A DNA stretch of 64,000 nucleotides, from the NCBI GenBank assembly GCA_963575745.1, contig CAUYUJ010008546.1:265469-329468 (forward strand), given 5' to 3'. Shown piece by piece: positions 38,149 to 49,429 of this stretch. Position numbers and translations under genes: made by a program. This stretch comes from Prorocentrum cordatum (taxonomy: Eukaryota; Sar; Dinophyceae; Prorocentrales; Prorocentraceae). The notes beneath the pieces are model-generated. The model was not told the origin of the DNA and made no database searches. It worked only from the letters and a program-made list of their open reading frames with translations. How positions within the stretch are numbered: position 1 is the first letter of the stretch; each line of letters opens with the position of its first letter.

Positions 38149-38233
38149 TGTCTTACAACAGCAGGACAGGCTCACTTTTTAACATGGCGGCGTTTGGCGG
38201 CGATACCCGACGACAGGCTGAGTGTAGAGAGAA

Positions 38234-38235
<2 letters not shown>

Positions 38236-38325
<90 letters not shown>
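38236..38325 (+). repeat. (GA)n microsatellite
   Basis: About 90 bp of GA repeats with a few AAA interruptions. Confidence 0.97.
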
Positions 38326-38327
<2 letters not shown>

Positions 38328-38329
38328 GA

Positions 38330-38860
38330 AGACTACTTCACTTGCGGGCAGATGTGCGCGAGGCTAAGATTGAGGCTTCTCCTGCGCAGACTACCCACAT
38401 TAAGACTACTACGACGCAAAGCTTCTCGTGCCCTTGAGCCTCAGTTGGTGGCGGAGGCGACGGACTTGTGGAATCACCAGAAACAGGTAAAAATTATGGG
38501 GTTGCACGGCGAGCGCCGCGTACACGCACAGGACCAAAGAAACGTGATGGGCTCCTTGTTCGGACTGCACCACCTCCCTCAGGGGCATTGTTGGATGTGT
38601 GGTCTCTGGAAGGATCACGAAGTGGGGTGGCTGTTCGCCCTCGGAACTGGTTCGAATGGCGTGATGGGCGGAACGGCCAGCAGTACCTGTGGGAATCAAC
38701 GGAAGAAACCATTGTTCGTTGTAAGGATGGTGTAGATCGAGTCATTCGGTGGATACGACACGCAGCTAAACGACGAGCAATTCCAGATCCAACGGCGCCG
38801 TTAGAGCTCTGGCTGATGCTGTCCTTACCCAAGAAAGCTCTCAAACAGCGACGCGGTTAG
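38330..38860 (+). pseudogene. LINE-3 linker
   Basis: Protein-like segments SRALEPQLVAEATDLWNHQK, then GPKKRDGLLVRTAPPPSG, WFEWRDGRNGQQYLWESTEE and VDRVIRWIRHAAKRRAIPDP, before the RT. A stop separates it from the RT frame. No domain name can be given. Confidence 0.5.
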
Positions 38861-38861
38861 G

Positions 38862-39930
38862 GCATGGGAGCTGACACGAGCGCGCCAACAATTTCGGGTT
38901 TCGGGTTTTTGGTGCAGGTGGGCTGGGCGAAAAACCGGATGCACAACATCAGCCCGCTCTACTGGCACTGGGCAAAAGGTGCAGCCCTACGCAAATCGAA
39001 CCTGGCTGGTCCTCGTGGTCGCAGAGTGGTTCATGCGATGGCAGCTTTCGGGAAGGCATACTACTCGACTATGCTGACTCCGCCCCCGACTGTCCTAGAC
39101 CACGGCTACTATCGACATCGCCGTCGCGAGGGCGCTGCCATGGGAGCGCTGATTACATCATGGCGTTTACGGTCACGAGGTATCACGCACGCCATGACGC
39201 TTAGGGATATGTCCCACGCTTTCGGCACCTCTCAGTGGGATCAGTTAGATGAGACCGCATTTCTTCACCCCCGTGAGTGCGATTGTGCTCTCTGCCAACA
39301 ACGGTATGATAATGCATTGTTTTGGAAGCTCTGGAAGGCCCTCTCACAGTTCGACCTGCACAGGGGAACACGATGGGGGACCCATTTGCTGCCCGAGCTT
39401 TCGCAGGTACTTTCGCACGTCCAATCTGGTCCTGGATGCATGGTGAGTCCAGAGCCGATGTGCAATCTAGGCCTTTACGAGCATCGTGGCTGGGACTCCG
39501 GGCCGGCCTGGGCACGCACAAGTTTGCGGACCATATTAATAGCTTTGTGCTGGCTGACCCGCAGATGCCGCTGAAGGATTTCACGACCAAGATCGCAGCG
39601 GTCGGCGCTAGGTTTGATTCGTTTCTTGCGAATTTTGGTCACGGCCAGAACTGCGCCAATCAAGAGTACCCCATGTTTTTCGCTGCGCTCGGCTATCGGC
39701 GTCGGCAGTTGCTCCGCCAGGCCCCTCTCCCCTCCAGGGCTCCACCAAGGAACGAGCGAGATATCTTGGGCCTCACTTGCAGCCAGGCGTTTCCGCTAGG
39801 TCTGAGATGTCCCGAAGATGGTCGGCGGCTCGTTCTTGTTTCTCTTCGCTGGGCAGGGCGTGGAGTCTTGGGGCCCCGAAAAGGTGGAAGCGCAGTCTCT
39901 TCATCGGGTCCGTTCAGGATGCTTTCCTGA
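38862..39930 (+). pseudogene. LINE-3 reverse transcriptase
   Basis: KSNLAGPRGRRVVHAMAAFG and GKAYYSTML are followed by RDMSHAFGTSQW (motif A, Asp at 39206-39208). After a frame change come VRPAQGNTMGDPFAARAFAG (motif B) and THKFADHINSFVLADP. Here motif C, normally two Asp, is Asp-His (39529-39534). The rest includes VGARFDSFLANFGHGQNCAN. The substitution in motif C and the frameshift make it inactive. Confidence 0.72.
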
Positions 39931-40513
39931 GTGGACTCGAGAGTTCCGTGGTCACGGAGACGGACGCTACTAGTCTGGATGGCTGTCCGGCACGCCTTGG
40001 GCGTATAGTTATGTTAGGCTAAGCTGCCTCCTGGGGCGGGCCGCGTGTAAAACCATTATCCAACAAGCAGGTGCCCACTCATTGGAAGCTGGTCCCCCCC
40101 GCGCTGGAGCTATTGATTCGCCGAGTACCAATCGTGGAGTGCGCGCCCTGAGGGCCGCGCTCAGATTGTTTGCGCACCGCTTCGATCTTCTCCGATCGAA
40201 TTCATGCGACCTCAGCTTGGAACAGGCGGTCGGCCTGCATTTCATTCTTCGCCGTGAGCAACAAAGTTGCCTCCGATCTTGATCGCGTTTCCAGGCTTCT
40301 TCCTTGCGAGGGAGTGCGAGATGTTGCCCGCGAACTGCGTTTCACTGACTTGGAGGCCTCAGGGGGCTTTCGGAGAGTGGATGCGAACGAACTTCGTAGT
40401 CGAGCATTCTCGGTGAGCCCCCCCCCCCCCCCCCCCCCAGGCCGCGCACCCCCCCCCCCAGAGGTGCCTCGCGAGGATCCCGAAGAAGACGCAGAAGTGG
40501 ATTTACCTTTGTT
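39931..40513 (+). pseudogene. LINE-3 RT thumb/connector
   Basis: WSLGAPKRWKRSLFIGSVQD and AFLSGLESSVVTETDATSLD lie in frame 39777-40022, followed by decayed helical pieces up to a C18 run (40420-40438). The position fits the thumb. Confidence 0.45.
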
Positions 40514-40759
40514 GTGCCCGTTGGATCTCAATGGGGAGCCCTGTTAGAGTGCCATCAGCACCCGTTAAATAGACAATTCGAACATCTACGACATTGCCAT
40601 AAGCTACGCACTTTAACTCATGCATTTACGCCAGGCAACGCATGCATACACTGCTTACAGACATTCGCAACGCAGGTTACGGCAACACGGCGTTTATTAC
40701 GTTCTCTACAAAAAGAAACAACTTATTCACATGTGGACCCCGCGCACTATGCCCACTGA
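40514..40759 (+). pseudogene. LINE-3 Cys-containing finger
   Basis: NRQFEHLRHCHKLRTLTHAF and GNACIHCLQTFATQVTATRR contain one clear CX2C followed, 12 residues on, by Arg where a C2H2 finger would have His. The protein ends HVDPAHYAH and a stop. This looks like a degenerate zinc finger at the ORF2 end. Confidence 0.45.
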
Positions 40760-40774
40760 TTACCCAATCGTCTT

Positions 40775-41930
40775 ATGAATGCCCATGCTGTGACTTCGTG
40801 GGGGTGGGCGCTTAATCTCTCTGTCGCCATCCCCGAAGCCATCTGCCCGTCCAGATCGCGCCTTTCGCGTCGACTCCTGGTGCTGCAACTGCTGGCGCAC
40901 GCGGCTTTCATCGTGGAAGTATGGGGCCCTGCAGCAACTTACTCGGTGCAAGGGCGTCTCATATGGAGCAGGTGGCGCCCCGCCCGACAAGGGGGGGGAG
41001 GCCGCGTCGGGCAGCCGGGGAATTCGCATTCCGCTCGGCAGAATCATCTTCGCAATCTGCACGCTGATCTTGGCCAACGGCCGAGAGCTGGCAGACCTCT
41101 GAGCCGCGGTGCTACTGCGGCGCGAGCTGGGCGCATGCCAGGGTATGATTGCAGCCGCGATCGCGGCAGGAGCAGCCTACAACGAGACGGGCAAAGAGAT
41201 GGCAAAAGCGCGCCGACGCCGGAGAGACGGTGAACCACAAGTCATGGCAGCGTGGGGGCACGGTGCAACTACGGCGGCGGCGGAGGGGGGGGATCCAGCG
41301 CCACGCGAACGGGCGGAGAAGCTCAAGCAGGATATGCGCGAGCTCTGGGAAGAGAAGCTTTCGCAGGTGGACTTGCCCGCGATTGCTCGCGCCGCCCGGT
41401 ACTTTCGCGCGCGCGTGCGTCGCCGCATGGAGGGTCAGAAGGACAAAGCTACATTCCTGTTCAAAATGGACCTTCACCACTCGCTGGGTTCAGTGATCGG
41501 CGCGATGATCAAGACGTCGGTGGCGGTGGAAGGGGGGGCCCTTCCTTTCAGGGGCAGCGCCGAGGGGGCCGCTAGAGATAGAAATCGCGAAGTTCCTAGA
41601 TCGGAGGGGTACGACGGCGCGGGTTCGCCCCAGCCTCTTGGTGATGGATTTGTTGCCGAGGCGCCTCCCCCGCCAGCCAGTGCCAGCAGTGGCAGAGTGA
41701 ATGACAGTCGTGAGTTATTAGCAAGCAGATTCCCGATGAGGGCAAGTAGTGAAAGGTGAGCAGCACTTCTAGCAGCAGGTAGTTTAACATATGAACAAAT
41801 AGCTCGGGCAGCTAGCAGGCCTCCAGCTAGTCTTCCGGAAGGTTTCGCAGCGGCATCAGCTCCTGAGATTCCTGTAATTAATATACCTTCGAATCGTGAC
41901 CGAGGCGGCCGCGCCCTGGGGAGAACGGGG
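40775..41930 (+). pseudogene. LINE-3-associated helical protein remnant
   Basis: In one frame IPLGRIIFAICTLILANGRE and LADL, a TGA, then AAVLLRRELGACQGMIAAAI and TGKEMAKARRRRRDG. Then RAEKLKQDMRELWEEKLSQV and RYFRARVRRRMEGQKDKATF follow, up to a stop at 41757-41759, with similar composition beyond. It is helical and Ala/Arg/Glu-rich. I have no family name. It could be the C-terminus of LINE-3 or a neighbouring remnant. Confidence 0.4.
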
Positions 41931-42164
41931 GGGGGGGGGGCGAGCTCTGGTGGGCGGGGGAAAGAACGTGGCCGCCGCGCCTAATTCATGGGCCCCCCTC
42001 TGAGGGCTGCGCGCCTCTAGGGGCGCCCCTCGTTCAGTGCAGTCTGTGCTGTGAGCCTGAGAGGGGCTCGCATCGATAGTCGTCTGGTTTTGAAGGAACC
42101 CTCTCAGAGTACAGTCAAGGGTTTTCGGGCTCATAGTCGGTTGCTTGACAGGGACTCCATGAGG

Positions 42165-43510
42165 ATCTGCTCCTCCTCTTCCTCCGCCTCCTCCTCCTCC
42201 ACAATTACACAATATGAGAATATTATTCCACTTCCCCTGATGGCGTCCCGAAGATATCCGACACCCCCCCGCGTATTGCTTTTTACACACAGGTTTCCCT
42301 GGAAACGGGTTTTCGCTTGTGTTTTTTTCAAAATGCTGCTCTCGCCGAGGCGCCGGCTTCATTTTCGGGCCCCGCTCGTTCCGAATCTTGCTCCCGCTGC
42401 AGCGCTGGCCTCATTTCCGTGCTTCCGCTCGTTCCGAATCGTGCTCCCGCTGCAGCGCCGGCCTCATTCCCCGCTTCCGCCCGTTTCGACTCGTGCTCCC
42501 GCTGCAGCGCTGGCGTCATGTCCCGTGCCATGCCACAGCACACGCGCACACACGCACACACACACACACCACCACCACCACCACCACTACCACCACCACG
42601 ACCACCACCACCACCACCACCACCACCACCACCACCACCACCACCACCAGCACCACCAGCACCACCAGCAGCAGCACCACCACCACCAGCACCAGCAGCA
42701 GCAGCAGCACCACCACCACCACCACCACAACCACGCACACACGCACGCACGCACGCACGCGCACCACCACCCACTACTCCGCGGATAGAGAAAATCAGCG
42801 CCATGGTAAGGGATGGGAGGGAGGGGTAGGACGTCAGATATGACGCGCGCGCACCTAGCTTGTCTTCCTCCCCCTCTCCTCTTCCGCCTCCTCCTTCTCC
42901 TCCTCCTCCTCCTCGTCCTCCTCCTCCTCCTCCCCATTTCCTCCCCTCATGTTCCTTCTCCTCCTCCTCCTCCTCCTCCTCCTCCCTCCTCCTCCTCCTC
43001 CTCTCCTCCTCCTCCTCCCCATCCTCCTCCTCCTCCCTCCTCCTCCTCCTCCTCCACTTCCCTTCCTTCCTCCTCCTCCTCCCTCCTCCTCCTCCTCCTC
43101 CTCCTCTCTTCCTCCCCTCCCTCCCCTTTTCCTCCCCCTTTCCTCCTCCTCCTCCTTCTCCACCTCCTCCTCCTCCTCTCCTCCTCCTCCTCCTCCTCCT
43201 CCTCCTCCTCTTCTTCCTCCTCCCTCCTCCTCTCTACCTCTCCCTCCTCCTCTTCTTTTCCTCCTCCTCCTCCTCTTCCTCCTCCCCCCCTTTTCCTCCT
43301 TATCTTCCTCCTCCTCCTCTTCCTCCTCCTCCTCCTCCTTTTCCTCCTCCTCCTCCTCCTCCTCCTCCTCCTCTCCTCCTTATCGTCCTGCTCCTTCTCT
43401 TTCTCCTCTTCCTCCTGCTGTTCCTCCTCTTCCTCCTCCTGTTCCCTCCCTCCTCTCCCCCTTTTGCTCCTCCTCCTCCTCCTCCTCCTCCTCCTCCTTC
43501 TCCTCAGTGT
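42165..43510 (-). repeat. Composite repeat 2, inverted copy
   Basis: Order on the plus strand: short (TCC)n, CACAATTACACAATATGA, units with CTGCAGCGCTGGC (42350-42530), CA/CAC/CCA tract (42540-42745), CCGCGGATAGAGAAAATCAG...CCATGGTAAGGG, and (TCC)n (42870-43500). This is the reverse complement of 13301-12030 in element Y. Confidence 0.82.
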
Positions 43511-43860
43511 CCTTCTTTCCCCGCTTCATCCTTCAATACTTCTCCCTCCTTTCCTTCTTCCTACCGTCCCCTCCTGCTACTTTCCACTTCTCGTTGTTCT
43601 TTCCTCCCCTAATCAGCTTGTCCTGCCTCCTGCTGTGTGTAGTCCCTTTCGTCGTCCTCCCTTTCCTCTTTCCTCCTCCCCCCTCCCATTCTCACGCTCC
43701 CCCTCTCTCTTCTGGTAATTCGCCAGCCTCCCAGCACGATCGTGAATGGCGGCGCAGGAGGAGCGGTCCACAATCATGTTGGACAGAGCGCCCCTTTGTC
43801 TCGCCTGGAGGACTAACAGGGGACTCCAGCTCGAAGGCACCCACCCTTCTTTCGACCTGT
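43511..43860. other. Pyrimidine-rich spacer, no gene
   Basis: CT-rich DNA grading out of the TCC tract. Nothing is recognised. Confidence 0.4.
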
Positions 43861-43879
43861 GCTTCGACCTGTGCTTCGA

Positions 43880-44155
43880 AAGGTTTCGGCTTCCAGGCGG
43901 CCTATGAGTCCCCCAAGCAGGCTCAACATGGCCTCAAGACGGTCCATGATGCCCAAAAGACGCCCCCGAGAGGTGCCAAGGCCCCCCCAAGGGGGCCTCC
44001 AGAGGCAAACGTCATGGATGTTCTTAAGGCGTTTCAGTGATTTACATGTTCTCGCCCTCCCGGGCTCTAAGATTTTTCTAAGACGGCCCAGGAGGCCCCC
44101 AAGGGCCCCGATAGGGTCCGGACGGCTCAAAAGGGCCCCAAGACAGCCCAGGTCA
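43880..44155 (-). repeat. CTTGGG-type minisatellite, reverse orientation
   Basis: Units read GGCCCCCAAGG and GGCCTCAAGACGG on the plus strand, so the array is opposite to most others. Confidence 0.8.
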
Positions 44156-44400
44156 AGTAGTCCATTTCCTCCCCCTTTGGGCCCGTTTAATTCGGATAGT
44201 TATGGACTTCGGCTTCGCAAGAGAGGAAGGAAGGGGGTGGCGGCAGAACCATCCCGGAGGCCGGCCGTGATCATCATCCCTCCGCGCGGCTGTCTGGGAG
44301 GAGGGGCTCCTTGACTCCTGCCGCCCTTCCCGGCCCCCCTCTGCCTCCACTTGAGCGGCGCAACACGAACGGGCTCGACTGCCTGCCTGGACTCTCGCGC

Positions 44401-44494
44401 GTAAGCTGCCCGCGAAAGATCGCGCGCAAGCGCCCTCGTTTCCAGTGTAGAGTGCCGCGCCGGCGGCCGACGTAAGCCACCGCGCAAGGCCGCT
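44401..44494 (+). repeat. Dispersed 94-bp repeat, copy 1
   Basis: Shares GCGCCCTCGTTTCCA and AAGCCACCGC with 47902-47993, same orientation. Confidence 0.8.
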
Positions 44495-45169
44495 ACAGTC
44501 GAAACCGATGGTACGGATGGGTAACTTTCCCAAGGGCACTCTTTCATCCTTGCTTCTTCGCTCCATCCTTGATTACATTCGATATAGAGAGCCTCGACAG
44601 CCTCGACATGGGCGTCCAGAGCCCTTGCATCTTCATCGCGCATCCTTTCTGCAGTCGAGAAAATGATGAAGGAACCTCCTCCCGAAACGCTGGGCCAGCG
44701 TTTCTTAGCCAACTTGCCTGAAGGCTGGCCCGGTTTCTTGAGCGCGTTCGCCCCTCCAGCGTGAACAGCAGAAATTGTCCCAGGCTTGCTGTAAGATATT
44801 ATTTTGAGAAGTGACCTAGATTTCTTGAGGGATACCTTTCTTGATTCTATGTTTGGCTGTATCTGCCTTTGACTGCACGTCATCTCGCGTCGCTCACGTG
44901 CCCTCCGGCGCTCACGTGCCCTCCGGCAGCGATCCCCTCCCGGCAGCTCCTGCCGCGGGCGGCGGTCTTCCCATCGCTCCTCGCCCTCTTGGGCCGCGGA
45001 GGGCCCGGTGGGGGGGTCCGCCTCGGCAGGCGCTCGGGGGCGCCGTTCCTGGGCCGAGGCTCTCGGCTGCCACAAGAAAGCAGCAGTGCTCCCAGGCGTC
45101 TGGTTTGTGGCAAGATAGTCGCATGCACACCAAGGGGGGGGAGAAGGGTTTGCAGCAGCGCTTCCCCAT

Positions 45170-45195
45170 ACAGAGGCCCTACAGAGGGCCTCTGT
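45170..45195. other. Perfect inverted repeat
   Basis: ACAGAGGCCC and GGGCCTCTGT are separated by six bases. ACAGAGGCCC-like words recur within the next 40 bases. Confidence 0.6.
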
Positions 45196-47901
45196 TACAG
45201 CGGCCTTACAGAGGCCCTGCAAAGGGCCCGCAGCTATTTGCCTTAGAGGCCCCGCAGAGAGCCGTGCTAGCAGCACGCATTTTGCATTGTACACACGCTG
45301 GGTCCAGGGCAAGTCATCGAGGGGCCGAGGTCCTCTCGTTGCTCTTGGCCGTCTCTGTGCCTCCACGATGGATCCAGGCGTGCCCTATGATGCTCGTGTT
45401 CGGATGCTCGCAAACGGTTTGTCAACGGTTCGCAATCACCTGTCCACGAATGTCAAGGCCCCCGAGGGCCTCGTCCACGGCCGCTCGGTTGAGGGGAAGA
45501 AGAGATGTTCAGAACGAACGGTTCGGGAACGCATGCTCGCAAACGGTGCTCGGGCCAGCCTTAGCGATGAATGTGAGCCCCCTCCCAGGCGCACCCTCCA
45601 GGTCTATAAGATTTGAGCGTTCTCAGGCCGTCCTGCGTCCTTCCTCCTCGCCCCTCGCCCCTCGCCCGCCTGCGCCCCTGTGCCTCCGTCTGCAACAGAT
45701 GCGCCCCGCCATATGCTGGACCGCCTGTCGGACCCAACTCGCCGCTGACAGAAAAGTGTCGGTGCCTCCTCGTCACCGCGGCTGTGTTCGCTTAGGGATT
45801 CCGGGCCAGAGCCCATCTCGGGACAGATCCGGGGACCACTCCTGCAGATGCCAGGGGCCCAGACTCCCTCGCGTCGTGAAGCAAGCACGACGGAGGGCTT
45901 TTGACACATTTTGGCCTCTGGGGGGCCTTTTGGGCCCCAGTCCTGTGAACGAGCGACTCGGGACGGAAGCCTGGTCCCTCTTCGGCGTCTGCAGTGGGTT
46001 CGGCAACACGCAAAAAGTAACCCTTCGCTGGACTGACCTTTGGCGCGGGCCCACTGAGGCCCCCCGACCGCCGAACGCGATGCGATAGTGGCGTCTTGCG
46101 CGCTTAGGTTCGGCCTCTCCGTGACCCCCCAAAAAGCCTCGCACCAAAGGTCACTCTTGCCCAGGGTCACTCTTGCGTGTAGCAGATGGGTGTGATCACA
46201 CCGGGGTGTCGTTTGCGGTCTGCGCTGTGGGGGCTCGGGGGGCCAAGCGCCAGAGGCTGCATGGACCCTCGTCGAGGGTGCGGCGCGAGAAACTCCACAC
46301 CGAGGCCCTCCGCCCCCTGTGGGCGCGGCCTTTTGGGGCCCAGGCCCCCGACGTCGTGATACTTCACGACGCGGAGCCCCAGAAGTCTGGGCTCCTGGCA
46401 TGGGCGAAGGTCAATTCCGTATCCGTGGCCTTGCAGGCTGGGCCCCTGGGCCGCGACCCCACGGATGCGGGTGTTTTTTCGCGGACGCCTTGCGCGGAAC
46501 GTATTCGTGTGACCGCGTATCCGGGGGATCGCGCCCCGGAACGCAGACCGCGAGTGCGCGGATATGGATGTGTGCGCCGCTCGTGACCCTTCCCGACGAC
46601 CGGCTTTTCTTCCTGAGCTGATTTTTGACGGCCCCGAGGCCCAGTAAGCGTCCCCGGAGGCGGAAAGCTGCAGAAAAAGCCTCCTGCCGCGATTCTGGAT
46701 CACGACGCGGGAGGTCCAGGGGAAAGAGTCGAGGCCTTTTTCGGGCCCGCGCTGCGAGCAAAGATCACAGCGCTTAGATGCTCGTTTTGGCGACTTTCCT
46801 GGGGCCCACCTGACGGATCTGTTCGGCTCTGGTATGCCTTCAGTTCAATTCAGTTCTGCGCTGGTTTGACTCAAGTTCGATTTAAGTCGACTCAGGCCGA
46901 CGGACGTTCCAAGCATCATCGACGGATGATTGGAGAGAGTGATTCCAGAAAGGTCCCCAGAACGAGCATCTAACAGTGCAGGGGGTCTTGAATCGGCGTC
47001 ACCCCAACATACTGATACTACGTGTGCGTCGCCCCCCTCCAGGGGCGACGCGCGCGCCGAGAAATCATAGGGTATAAGCTCCGTGGCGGGTGCCTTCTGG
47101 CCATACCGTTCGGGAAACGATGTACTAGAGGATGGCTGTACCACATGTGTCACCGCGCCGTTTGTTCCGACGCGCGGCCTTGCGTCTTGGGGAGGGCGCC
47201 TCGGGCACCAGGGCGAACTCGGCCTTGGACGCGTGGTGTGCGGTGGGTTTGCCGCGGTGCTGGCTTCGTCTGCCTGGGCGCGTTCAGAAAAGAAACAGCG
47301 CGGCGAAATATTCGCTTCGGACGCACGCCTCCGAGGAAGACGTACAGACCGTACAGCACCAGTATGTCCTTCTGTGCCCACTCCAACTGCATCTCAGCAT
47401 CTACGCAACCGGGCAGAGGGGCCCTGAACCCGCGGCAGGCTGGCGCCGCCTTTGGCGGCGGCGCCTCGAGGGGAGGTCCTTCTGTTGTTGCCTGTCGCCG
47501 GGCCCTCTCTCTTCGGGGTGCCGCCCCTGCGGCCACGACTGGGCGCAGCTCGCAGTGTCAGCATCGTGCACAGCAGGGCTCATTTCGACTCCTCCGGTTC
47601 GATGCGATTCCGATTCGATTCGACTTCGGATTCCGATTTGGGCTCCGATCTCTCAGTGGAGGTCTGCTAGCTTGCCGACTTTCGCCGATTTGATTTTTCC
47701 CAACTCGGCTGCCCATTTCCCCCGATCCGACCCTTGCTGTTGCAGCTCGGCGCGCACGCGAAGGCTTGCGTGGTCTGAGCGTGGCTCTGTTTCCTCCAGG
47801 CCCTCTTCCCGCCCTCCCCCCTGCGCCCCGCGCGTGCCTCCCCTTGTCCCCTGTGCCCAAATTCGCCTCGGTTGCATCCCGCCGTCGCTCGACGTTGGCA
47901 C

Positions 47902-47993
47902 GTCAGCTGCCCGTGTAAGGTCGCGCGTGAGCGCCCTCGTTTCCAATGTGGCGTGCCGCGTTGGCGGCCCGCGAAAGCCACCGCATAAGCTCA
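47902..47993 (+). repeat. Dispersed 94-bp repeat, copy 2
   Basis: Partner of 44401-44494. Confidence 0.8.
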
Positions 47994-48364
47994 CTACGCC
48001 ATCTCGCGTAAGTCCCGTACTTTTTCGTCGCTCAGACGCTCGTTCTCGGGACCTTTTTGGAGCCCACTGGCCAGACCTGCTCGGCTCTGGTTCGACTCTG
48101 GTTGGACCCTGGTGCGGCTCCAGTTCGACACCAGCTCGACCCAGCATCGATTCAAGTTCGACGGACGGTCGGCTCGGCATCGGCGCATGAGCGGAGCGAG
48201 TGGCTCCAGCAAGGCCTCCAGATCGAGCACCCAGTAGGCGGGGTATTGGGCTCGCCCTTGGGCGAAAGTTGCCCGCCGCCTCGACGCGCCGGCCGTGTCG
48301 TGTCTTGCGTGCTCGGGTGCCAGAGCAGGCGAGCACGCGAACATCTGTTGGATACGGGATGGGG

Positions 48365-49000
48365 GGCCTCTCTAGGGCCTCTTGGGGCGTCTTGGGGACC
48401 TCTTGAGGCCATCTTTGGCGGTCTTGGGAGCATCCCGGGCCGTCTTGAGGGCCCTTTCGAGATGTTTTGGACCTCTTGGGTCGCCTTGGCTTTTCGGAAG
48501 CTGGGATTGGCGAGACGCGACAATCTTTCAACCACGAATGGGAAATCAATCGTTTTGGCCTCTGGCGGCTCTCGTGGGAGTCCTCATGGAACCCTCTTGG
48601 GTCTTCTTTGTGGCCTCTTGGGCCGTCTTGAGGCCATCTCGGGCCGAACCCTCGTGCGCCGTCTCGGAGCCCTCACGACCCACGACCGTCTTGTGGGCCT
48701 CTCGGTCCGTCCTGGGGCCCTCTTCGGCCGCTTTGGGTCCCTCCTTGGGCTGCGCTGGGCCAGTCTGGCGGGCGTCTTCGGCATCCTCGGGCTTTCGAAA
48801 ACCGGAATAGGCAGGAACGCAAAAGCTTGTAGGTTATGGAGAACCAATGATTTCGGCATCGGGTAGCCTTCTTGGGGGGTCCTATTGGAACCCTGTTATG
48901 CCGTGGTAGGGGCCTCTTGAATTGTCTTGAGGCCAGTTCGGGCCGTCTTGGAGCCCTTGTAGGCAGTCTCGGGGCCCTCACGGACCGTCTGGAGCCACCG
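48365..49000 (+). repeat. CTTGGG-type minisatellite
   Basis: Degenerate CTTGGGGCCGTC units, interrupted twice by AT-richer spacers starting TCGGAAGC or TCGAAAAC (48490-48550 and 48790-48860). Confidence 0.85.
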
Positions 49001-49429
49001 TTGGGAGGGCCACATCTCACACGCCAGGCCATCTCCCCCCCCAAGGGGTCAGCGAAATCTCTGCTCCGGGGAAGTATATAACGAGCGAAGTCCGGGAACA
49101 CCCAAGAGCGCCCAAGTTCCATTAACACTTCAGAAATTATGGGCATCCGTGGCCTGGCCCTTTCACAAAGATGTGCAATTCTCAATCCACCGAGTTCGAA
49201 GGGACATGAGGACACCCTACTCAGTGCTGGCGGCACGGTGCCAAATTTTCGCGGATGGTAGTTGTGTGTCCTTGAGGCGCGTCGTTCTGGATACTTCCCA
49301 ACCGTCGTGTTGTGTTGGGTCTTCGTTTTGAAGAGACAGCGCCCCGCGTTCTCACTCCTCCTCACGCTGCCCCCTCCCGCCTCCTCCCTCCTCCCATCCC
49401 TGCCTCTGCAATCTCGCATGCCCATGTCG
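49001..49429. other. Unassigned spacer
   Basis: No feature is recognised. Confidence 0.3.

Larger units (their letters stand above)
34965..41930 (+). mobile_element. LINE-3: non-LTR retrotransposon of another clade, interrupted
   Basis: Endonuclease pieces (35000-35620), a linker (to 35770), further linker (38330-38860), RT (38862-39930), connector (to 40550), a Cys-containing finger (40514-40759) and a helical tail (to about 41930) lie in order on the plus strand. The RT (DMSHAFGTSQW, GNTMGDPFAARAF) is clearly different from LINE-1/2 and no RNase H is seen. Simple repeats and composite repeat 1 (35776-38325) break it. Ends are not defined. Confidence 0.65.
44156..48364. other. Long unassigned GC-rich region
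   Basis: No known protein domain is seen on either strand. The longest frames (for example 388 codons on the minus strand, 45366-44200) are Arg/Pro/Ala-rich and unconvincing. Supported details are a 94-bp repeat pair (44401-44494 and 47902-47993) and a 10-bp hairpin at 45170-45195. Confidence 0.4.

Noticed and set aside
38640-38665. tRNA B-box-like GGTTCGAAT
   Set aside because: No matching A-box and no cloverleaf around it. It lies in LINE-3 linker coding sequence.
44200-45366. 388-codon minus-strand frame
   Set aside because: Arg/Pro/Ala-rich composition typical of GC-rich shadow frames, no domain. Its overlap with the 94-bp repeat also argues against a gene.
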